A DNA stretch of 63,460 bases from Bacteroidales bacterium UBA4230. Lineage in GTDB: Bacteria; Bacteroidota; Bacteroidia; Bacteroidales; UBA932. Positions 57,404 to 63,460 of this stretch are shown in pieces. Under the pieces are notes generated by a model. The model searched no databases. It had not been told where the DNA came from and worked only from the letters and a program-made list of their open reading frames with translations. Each line of letters opens with the position of its first letter. Within the stretch, counting starts at the first letter, position 1. The translations under genes and the position numbers were made by a program. The stretch covers positions 1 through 63,460 of the forward strand of contig DGXO01000034.1 of assembly GCA_002395605.1 (NCBI GenBank). The letters run 5' to 3'.

Positions 57404-58552
57404 ATGAAAGTACTCATTGTAGACGACGAACGCGCAATCCGGTATTCCCTGAAGGAAATCCTGGAAATGGAGAATTACGAGGTAGAGACCGCCGAAAATG
57501 GCCTTGAGGGCCTGCAGAAGGCTGGCAAGGAGAAGTTTGACGCAATTTTCTGCGACATCAAGATGCCGGAAATGGACGGCACGGAAATGCTTTCCAAGAT
57601 AATTGAGGAAGGCATTGAGACCCCTGTGGTAATGATTTCAGGGCACGCCGACATCACTACGGCGGTAGAATGCATAAAGAAGGGGGCGTTTGACTTCATA
57701 GAGAAGCCTCTGGACCTCAACCGTATCCTTATCACCCTCAAGAATGCCACGGACAAGGCAAACCTGGTAACCCAGACCAAGATACTGAAAAAGAAGATCT
57801 ATGGCCGTGAAATGATTGGAGAGTCCGAGTCCATGGGGCACATAAGGCAGATGATAGAGAAGGTAGCCCCCACTGGGGCAAGCGTGCTTATCACCGGCCC
57901 CAACGGCTCCGGAAAGGAACTGGTTGCCCAGAGCATCTACCAGCTCAGTGACCGCTCAATGATGCCGTTCGTGGAGGTGAACTGCGCTGCAATTCCGTCG
58001 GAACTCATTGACAGTGAGCTGTTCGGCCACAAGAAAGGGTCCTTTACATCCGCCATCAGGGACCATAAGGGAAAATTCGAGCAGGCAGACGGCGGAACCA
58101 TCTTCCTTGACGAGATTGGAGACATGTCCCTGGCCGCACAGGCAAAGGTACTGCGCGTGCTGCAGGAGAAAAAGCTCACGCCCGTTGGCGGAGACAAGGA
58201 GATTACGGTGGACGTACGCGTAATTGCCGCCACCAACAAGAACCTCCAGGAAGAGATTGCCGCCGGAAACTTTCGCGAAGACCTCTATCACCGCTTGAGC
58301 GTGATTGTACTCAAGGTTCCCGCCCTTGACCAGCGCAAGGAAGACATTCCCCTGCTGGTGAAGCACTTCACGGAGCAGATTTGCGCCGAAAACGGCAAGC
58401 CCGTACGCGAATTCCAGAAAGAGGCCATGGCTCTTCTCACAGGAAGGTCCTGGCCCGGCAACATCCGCGAACTAAGGAACGTGGTGGAACGTCTCCTCAT
58501 CCTTGGCGGCAGCCCCATAACCGCCCAGGATGTGCAGGATTATGTAATGTAA
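57404..58552 (+). CDS. NtrC-like sigma-54-type response regulator lacking a C-terminal HTH
   Basis: This 382-residue protein has a receiver domain (about 1-120; acidic pocket Asp7-Asp8, phosphoacceptor Asp51 in FCDIKMPEMDG, Lys in FIEKPL). An AAA+ sigma-54-interaction domain follows (about 138-365; Walker A GPNGSGKE, Walker B GGTIFLDEIGDM, arginine-finger region FREDLYHRLSVI). The sigma-54 contact loop, normally GAFTGA, reads GSFTSA (about residues 211-216). The protein ends at DVQDYVM, just after the AAA+ lid, with no Fis-type DNA-binding helix-turn-helix. It therefore may not bind DNA specifically, or may not act through sigma-54 in the classical way. It heads a cmk-ispH gene string. The convergent NtrY-like kinase at 60113-63460 is the obvious candidate partner. 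Confidence 0.92.
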   Translation: MKVLIVDDERAIRYSLKEILEMENYEVETAENGLEGLQKAGKEKFDAIFCDIKMPEMDGTEMLSKIIEEGIETPVVMISGHADITTAVECIKKGAFDFIEKPLDLNRILITLKNATDKANLVTQTKILKKKIYGREMIGESESMGHIRQMIEKVAPTGASVLITGPNGSGKELVAQSIYQLSDRSMMPFVEVNCAAIPSELIDSELFGHKKGSFTSAIRDHKGKFEQADGGTIFLDEIGDMSLAAQAKVLRVLQEKKLTPVGGDKEITVDVRVIAATNKNLQEEIAAGNFREDLYHRLSVIVLKVPALDQRKEDIPLLVKHFTEQICAENGKPVREFQKEAMALLTGRSWPGNIRELRNVVERLLILGGSPITAQDVQDYVM

Positions 58553-58573
58553 ACAACTGAAAACCCGCAAGAT

Positions 58574-59287
58574 ATGACAATCCCGGACATTACCATAGCC
58601 GTAGACGGCTTCTCCTCTACCGGCAAGAGCACTTTTGCAAAGATGGTGGCAAAGGAATTCGGCTTCCTGTACCTTGACAGCGGAGCAATGTACCGCGGCG
58701 TAACCCTTTTTGCAATGGAAAACGGCATGGCCGAAGGCGGTAAAATAGACGAGCCCGCCCTTAAGGAAGCCCTCCCAGGCCTGGACCTCCACTTCCAAAG
58801 GGAAGACGACAAGACCCTCCTTTACAGCGGCTCCCGCTGCATAGAGTCCCTTATCCGCACCATGGAAGTGAGTTCCCTGGTGAGCCCCGTGAGCGCCATC
58901 GCATTTGTCCGCGCCTGGGTTGACGACCGCCTTCACGCCTTCTCCAAAGGCGGCCGCGTAATCATGGACGGCAGGGATATCGGCACCACGGTATTCCCCA
59001 ACGCCGAAGTCAAGATTTTCATGACGGCGGCCCCGGAGGTAAGGGCGCAGCGCCGCTACGACGAACTTGTGGCAAAAGGCCAGCCCTCCAGCCTTGAGGA
59101 AGTCCTTAAAAACCTCCAGGAAAGGGACTACATAGACTCTCACCGCGAAACTTCCCCCCTAAGGCAGGCCGAAGACGCCTTTGTCCTTGACAACACCCAC
59201 ATGACCCTCCACGAGGAACTGGTGTGGATGCTGGGCCTCCTCCAGGGCAAGTTCGGCCTACTTGAAACTCCCGGCATCACGTGGTAA
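58574..59287 (+). CDS. cmk: Cytidylate kinase
   Basis: The product (237 residues) has a P-loop at the N-terminus (AVDGFSSTGKSTFAK) and the CMP-kinase motifs YLDSGAMYRGVTL, MDGRDIGTTVFPNAEVKIF, given here as MDGRDIGTTVFPNAEV, and a lid region with ERDYIDSHRETSPLRQA. It phosphorylates CMP and dCMP in pyrimidine nucleotide recycling. It starts 21 bp after the response-regulator gene. Its last codons overlap the ispH start by 7 bp, the same cmk-ispH pairing seen in other Bacteroidota. Confidence 0.96.
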   Translation: MTIPDITIAVDGFSSTGKSTFAKMVAKEFGFLYLDSGAMYRGVTLFAMENGMAEGGKIDEPALKEALPGLDLHFQREDDKTLLYSGSRCIESLIRTMEVSSLVSPVSAIAFVRAWVDDRLHAFSKGGRVIMDGRDIGTTVFPNAEVKIFMTAAPEVRAQRRYDELVAKGQPSSLEEVLKNLQERDYIDSHRETSPLRQAEDAFVLDNTHMTLHEELVWMLGLLQGKFGLLETPGITW

Positions 59288-60138
59288 AAGTAGAGACAGA
59301 CCCCGGCTCCGGCTTCTGCGGAGGAGTAATCCGTGCCATAACCCGCGCAGAGGAATACCTCAGCACAGGCGGCACTCTCTATTCCCTTGGCGCAATTGTG
59401 CACAATGAGGCCGAACTCTCCCGCCTCCACGAAAAAGGCCTGGTAACGGTGAATTCCCTCCAGGACGTCCCAGAAGGCGGCACCGTCCTCATAAGGGCCC
59501 ACGGGGAGCCTCCCTCCACCTACACGGAAGCCGCGGCGCGCGGGCTCTCCGTCATAGACTGCTCCTGCCCGGTGGTCCTGAAGCTCCAGGAGCGCATCAG
59601 AAACGCCAGCGGCCAGATAATAATCTTCGGCCGGGTTGGACACGCCGAAGTCCTTGGCCTCATGGGACAGGTAGGCGGCAACGCCCTTGTGGTGGAAAAC
59701 GAGAAAATGCTCCGGGAAGCCCTTCGCAGCGGCAGCATAGACCTCTCAAAGCCGGTTGTCATCTTCTCCCAGACCACAAAAAGCCCCACCGAATACGACA
59801 ATATATGCCGCATGCTCCGGGACGCCGGCGCCCGGCTCACGGTAAACAACACCATCTGCGCGCAGGTGGCCGGCCGTCATGAAAGACTGGCCCAATTTGC
59901 AGCATCCCACGACATAATTCTCTTTGTTGCAGGACGCTCATCCTCCAACGGCAAGGTTCTCAGCGACCTATGCCGAAGCGTAAACCCCGCAACCTATCTC
60001 ATAGGCTCCGAAAAAGAGATTGATTTCTCATGGATAAAGGACGGCCAGTCCGTGGGAGTATGCGGAGCCACCTCCACGCCCAAATGGCTGCTTGAGAAGG
60101 TGGCCGAAGAAGTCAGATCCTGGGGTAACGCACGGTAA
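59281..60138 (+). CDS. ispH: 4-hydroxy-3-methylbut-2-enyl diphosphate reductase
   Basis: This 285-residue protein starts at a GTG inside the end of cmk (7-bp overlap). The three iron-sulfur ligand cysteines are present: Cys13 (SGFCGGV), Cys96 (CSCPVV) and Cys193 (NNTICAQV). Other IspH motifs are RAHGEPP, the ...GHAEVLGLMGQ region, SQTTKSP and the late FVAGRSSSNGKVL and CGATSTPKWL. IspH performs the last step of the MEP isoprenoid pathway, giving IPP and DMAPP. The 3' end overlaps the end of the convergent sensor-kinase gene by 26 bp, so transcription of the two converges with no terminator between them. Confidence 0.96.
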   Translation: MVKVETDPGSGFCGGVIRAITRAEEYLSTGGTLYSLGAIVHNEAELSRLHEKGLVTVNSLQDVPEGGTVLIRAHGEPPSTYTEAAARGLSVIDCSCPVVLKLQERIRNASGQIIIFGRVGHAEVLGLMGQVGGNALVVENEKMLREALRSGSIDLSKPVVIFSQTTKSPTEYDNICRMLRDAGARLTVNNTICAQVAGRHERLAQFAASHDIILFVAGRSSSNGKVLSDLCRSVNPATYLIGSEKEIDFSWIKDGQSVGVCGATSTPKWLLEKVAEEVRSWGNAR

Positions 60139-63100
60139 AGCAGGCACCTCCAAGCGCAAAAGAACGACTGTAGGATATGCTGCCGCCGCAGTGGTCCACA
60201 ATTCGGCGGCAAATGGCAAGTCCAAGGCCGCTGCCGCTGGTTTTGGTAGTGAAGTCCGGCGTAAAAATCTTGTCTTGGTTGGCCTGGTCCACTCCCGGGC
60301 CGTTGTCCTCCACCACAATCTCATAGAAGGAGTCGTCGGAGGCCTTTCTCACGGACACCAGAAGCCGTTTGTCCCCGTCATTGCCGTCCACCGCCTGAAT
60401 GGCGTTGGTGATAAGGTTCACCACCACCCTTGTGAGCTGCGGACGCGGAGCCTCAACCATGGCTCCCGGCAGGCCGAAGTATTCCACCACAATGTCGTCG
60501 CGGGAGTCAAAGAGCTCCACCTCCTGCCTTACAAGGGCGTCCAGGTCTATTGTTTCGGCCTTTTGGTCGTACATCTTGGCAAACGTGGAGAACTGGTCTG
60601 CGGAGTCTGAGAGGAGATCCACGTGGTAGAGGACCGTCTGGGCGACTTCGTCGAATTTGTCCTGCCAGGCCGGGTTCCCGGTGCTCTTCATCCTTATAAG
60701 CATCTGGAGCTGGAGCTTTATGGGCGTAAGCGGATTCTTGAGGTCATGTGCCACGCGGCGCGCCATATCCGTCCAGGCCTTGTCTCTTTCGGCCTGGGCA
60801 AGGCGGCGGGAGCTCTCTCCAAGGTCCTTCACCATGCGGTTGTAGGCCTCAACCAGCGGGGTTAGTTCGTCGTCCTGGTGATAAATCAGGGGCTCCAGAT
60901 GGTCTACGTCCGTCACCGTCATCTTACGGCTCATTTCCGTAAGCGGCCTGAAGAGCCTCCCAACCACGGCAAACGTAACCAGACGGGATATGAGAAGCAG
61001 CAGCAGGAATATTGTTATGACGGTTGCAACGTGCAGCACGGCCTCCGTCTCAAAGTCATGAGTGAGGTCCGTGAACGGGGCCGAAGCAATGGCTATCATG
61101 GTGCCGGAACTGTTGAAGACCGGCACATACTGGGCGTAGAAACGGCGCCTTCCAACCTTCTCCTGATTGAGCCAGAAGCGGTTGTGGCCATACACAATTG
61201 CATTGTAGGCCGAAGGGTCCATCCGGCTTCCGAGTATCATGCGGTCATATACCTCCGGGGTGGTGCTCATGACCTCCGCTCCAGAAATGTCGAAGATAGT
61301 GATGTCACAGCGAAGGTTGTTGCCCACGCCCTCCACTGCCGCCACGGCCTGCGGAGAGCCAATCTCCTGAGGCGAAGCCACCATCCTCAGGCGTTCCTGC
61401 AACATGGCCTGAAGGGTGTTCACGCGGGAAGCCATGACGCCCCTCATATCGGCATTGTTGCGTTTCCAGACAAACCACACGCTGAATCCGGCCATGGCGA
61501 CAAGCGTGACTATGAGGGAGATGTTGACCACAAGGCTTATGCGGGTTTGGAAATACCGCCTTCCCTGAGTGCGGAGGCGCCTCCTTGAAAGGGTGCTCAC
61601 AAGGAAGAACGCGGCAAGTGCAAGAAGGAAGCCTTCCACTATGTAGTACAACCACTCTGTAGAAGGGCGCGCCAGCATAATAACCTCACCCTCAGACACT
61701 TCCCTTTCAAAGAGTTCCCAGCCGGCAAGCTTGCGTTCTCCGGTGTAGAGCGTAGGGAACGGATACTCTCCCTTGTACTGCAGAAGATGCCCGTCAATAT
61801 ACTTAGCCCAGGAATACACCGGCGGCAGTGATACTCTGCCAGGGTCCTGGATTCCAAGGAGACTCAGATATCCGCGGTCTTCCCTGTTGTGCTTAGACTC
61901 CACCGTAACAAAGATGGACGACGGCCCGTACTCTGAATAATAGGTGAAAAGCCCAGTATACGCGGTTCGGCCATTGCCGATGGAGCTGTAGAAGAAGTGG
62001 GAGTTCTCTCCAAGCCGCACTCCGCCGCGGATGCGCTCCAGGAAAAGGGGATGGCTTCCAGGGCCTTGAGGGCCGGATTTTACCACCGAAATGTCATAGT
62101 CCTGGGCTATCCTAACCATATAGGCGCTGGCAAGCCTTCCGCCAAGGATGGCCTCCCCGCCGTCCAGGGCGGCAAGGGCCCCGATCATGGGGTCGTCGGC
62201 GATGGCGGACTCTACGGAGCGGAGCTGGATCTCAAGGCCCACGTCACGGTCCATGGCGAGGCGCCCGGCCCAGACATCTACCCTCCGCTGCTCCTTGCGG
62301 TATCCAAGGACAGCCGTAGTGACCACGAAATACACTCCCAGCACCAGGCCGAAGGACATTCGGCCGGCAATGGAAAAGACGTCGTAGCGCGCTCCAAGAA
62401 GGCTTTTTGCAAAGGGCTGGAAAAGCTGCAGGAGCATGGGAACGGAAAGCGCCAGGGCAAGGAAACTGAGATATACAATCCCGGTGAAAGGACTTATAAG
62501 TATTACCTTATATAGTTCCAGGTTGATGCTGGAGTTTTCCAGGATGCTTGTAAAGCTTATGTGGAAGTAGGCGCAGACGGCAATGATGGAGGCGACGATA
62601 AGCCCTGCAAGAACCCACTGCACGCCGCGGGAGCTCTGGCGCGCGACGCGCTTGAGGAGAGTCCACCTAACCACAAAAAGGTCCAGCACAAGGATGTCTA
62701 TGGCAAGGTTTACTATGAGGATGGCGCCAAGGGAATAGAAGAAGGGGCCGTCTGCGTAAAGCAGCGGAGAAAACAGCTGCGACACCTGCCCCAGGCCGCG
62801 GCCGTAAAGGAAAAGCCAGGTGAATATGCCGGTTTGGATAATGGCCGTACCCGCAAGGAAAGGAAGCGAGGGATGAACCGACAGCAGCAGCACCAGACCC
62901 GTCATGAAAAGCGCCAAAGACACCCAGAGGAGGAAGGGATGCCTTTTACCGCCGGTGTCTATATTGTCCGAGGTAAGCTTGAAAAGCGGCACGCCGTCTA
63001 CGTACACCGCGGTGCCGGTACTGGACGAGAGCGGACTTACGCCGTAGCGGTCGTCGCGTCTCAGGCGCGGATTGACGCCCGTAAGGGAGCCGGGCCTTAG

Positions 63101-63460
63101 CTGGTTGGCTATCTCAAGGCCCGCGATGACCTTGCATCCGTTGCCCTCTACAGCCTTCTCAAGGTACCACTTGGGGCCATGGTTCACGTAGGAAAGGTGC
63201 TCCGTGGCATCTGCGAGCGGCGAAGTTACCACGGCCTTTGCATCCGTGAGGCGGGAGCTTACGGGACGCACCCTGATGTCGTCGTTGCGTATTGGGAACT
63301 GCCCCGCCCAGCTTTGGAGGGTGTCTTCCACATAGCGGTACACCACCATGTCTTCAGGAAGGCCGGGGAGCTCCATCCAGGCCGAAGGATCCTGCGAAAG
63401 CGCGCTATCTATGTATTTGTCCAGAAGTGAGATACGCGCTCCCGTCTTTTTGCCGAAGTC
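60113..63460 (-). CDS. Large NtrY-like multi-pass sensor histidine kinase (start beyond the window)
   Basis: The frame is open through the right edge, so the N-terminus is missing; about 1,115 residues are visible. In order there are a periplasmic segment and a cluster of about eight membrane helices (HPFLLWVSLALFMTGLVLLL onward). A second extracytoplasmic segment follows, then membrane helices near the Arg-rich LSRRRLRTQGRR and a sensor loop. After a last membrane helix come HAMP (LFRPLTEMSRKM), HisKA with the phosphoacceptor His in MARRVAHDLKNPLTPIK and HATPase (LTRVVVNLITNAIQAVDG, VEDNGPGVD, GSGLGLAICRRIVDHCGG). The order resembles NtrY-type kinases. Its probable partner is the NtrC-like regulator at 57404. 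The signal is unknown. Tail-to-tail overlap with ispH is 26 bp. Confidence 0.92.
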   Translation of the reverse strand, partial: DFGKKTGARISLLDKYIDSALSQDPSAWMELPGLPEDMVVYRYVEDTLQSWAGQFPIRNDDIRVRPVSSRLTDAKAVVTSPLADATEHLSYVNHGPKWYLEKAVEGNGCKVIAGLEIANQLRPGSLTGVNPRLRRDDRYGVSPLSSSTGTAVYVDGVPLFKLTSDNIDTGGKRHPFLLWVSLALFMTGLVLLLSVHPSLPFLAGTAIIQTGIFTWLFLYGRGLGQVSQLFSPLLYADGPFFYSLGAILIVNLAIDILVLDLFVVRWTLLKRVARQSSRGVQWVLAGLIVASIIAVCAYFHISFTSILENSSINLELYKVILISPFTGIVYLSFLALALSVPMLLQLFQPFAKSLLGARYDVFSIAGRMSFGLVLGVYFVVTTAVLGYRKEQRRVDVWAGRLAMDRDVGLEIQLRSVESAIADDPMIGALAALDGGEAILGGRLASAYMVRIAQDYDISVVKSGPQGPGSHPLFLERIRGGVRLGENSHFFYSSIGNGRTAYTGLFTYYSEYGPSSIFVTVESKHNREDRGYLSLLGIQDPGRVSLPPVYSWAKYIDGHLLQYKGEYPFPTLYTGERKLAGWELFEREVSEGEVIMLARPSTEWLYYIVEGFLLALAAFFLVSTLSRRRLRTQGRRYFQTRISLVVNISLIVTLVAMAGFSVWFVWKRNNADMRGVMASRVNTLQAMLQERLRMVASPQEIGSPQAVAAVEGVGNNLRCDITIFDISGAEVMSTTPEVYDRMILGSRMDPSAYNAIVYGHNRFWLNQEKVGRRRFYAQYVPVFNSSGTMIAIASAPFTDLTHDFETEAVLHVATVITIFLLLLLISRLVTFAVVGRLFRPLTEMSRKMTVTDVDHLEPLIYHQDDELTPLVEAYNRMVKDLGESSRRLAQAERDKAWTDMARRVAHDLKNPLTPIKLQLQMLIRMKSTGNPAWQDKFDEVAQTVLYHVDLLSDSADQFSTFAKMYDQKAETIDLDALVRQEVELFDSRDDIVVEYFGLPGAMVEAPRPQLTRVVVNLITNAIQAVDGNDGDKRLLVSVRKASDDSFYEIVVEDNGPGVDQANQDKIFTPDFTTKTSGSGLGLAICRRIVDHCGGSISYSRSFALGGACFTVRYPRI

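Overview
This 63.5-kb window comes from a member of the Bacteroidota, most likely the Bacteroidales. It has two SusC/SusD-type polysaccharide utilization loci (PULs), many lipoprotein signal peptides, TAnnTTTG promoter boxes, few Shine-Dalgarno sequences, and BACON, DUF1735 and DUF4988-like surface-protein domains. Base composition looks GC-rich (roughly 57% by eye). I cannot assign a genus from the sequence alone.

Region 1 (1-19247, plus strand) is a PUL that enters from the left edge: a truncated SusC, a SusD, a DUF1735 surface lipoprotein, DUF4855 and DUF6259 proteins, a phosphodiester glycosidase (NAGPA type) and a GH20 hexosaminidase. It is followed by a GntR-type regulator, a large DUF4988/collagen-like/BACON surface lipoprotein, and a GH89 alpha-N-acetylglucosaminidase fused to an endonuclease/exonuclease/phosphatase (EEP) domain. 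A convergent secreted glycerophosphodiester phosphodiesterase follows. The mix of alpha- and beta-GlcNAc hydrolases with three kinds of phosphoester enzyme suggests a GlcNAc-bearing phosphoglycan (teichoic-acid-like or phosphorylated host/fungal glycan) as substrate; this is inference.

Region 2 (20138-24326) is core genome: polA, an ECF sigma factor overlapping rsmG, and rpmH with a clear promoter and terminator.

Region 3 (about 24499-26373) is an AT-richer island holding an uncharacterised gene and a RAYT/IS200-like HUH transposase. Imperfect inverted repeats of about 106 bp, centred on a hairpin, bound it. It is a candidate REPtron-like mobile unit.

Region 4 (26479-56981) is a large hemicellulose PUL. 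A long minus-strand operon carries a GH5_7-like mannanase, SusC, SusD, two surface glycan-binding proteins, GH26-BACON, GH5_4-like-BACON, GH26, GH130 mannosylglucose phosphorylase, SGNH esterase, GH31 with PA14, GH3 and an AGE-family epimerase. A GPH symporter, a GH2 enzyme, an AraC regulator and a GH36 alpha-galactosidase flank it. The set fits galactoglucomannan use: surface mannanases, debranching, import, cytosolic 2-epimerisation of mannobiose and phosphorolysis. Xyloglucan-type activities (GH5_4/GH31/GH2/GH3) are added to this.

Region 5 (56982-63460) begins with two intergenic repeat arrays. Then come an NtrC-like response regulator lacking a Fis-type HTH, cmk, ispH, and a large NtrY-like sensor kinase that runs off the right edge.

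Four glycan-degradation genes contain palindromic repeats inserted in frame. One of them looks like a TA-flanked MITE that added 39 codons to the DUF6259 gene. Several plus-strand genes appear to have essentially leaderless promoters, and the heptamer TTCGGCC is strikingly frequent.
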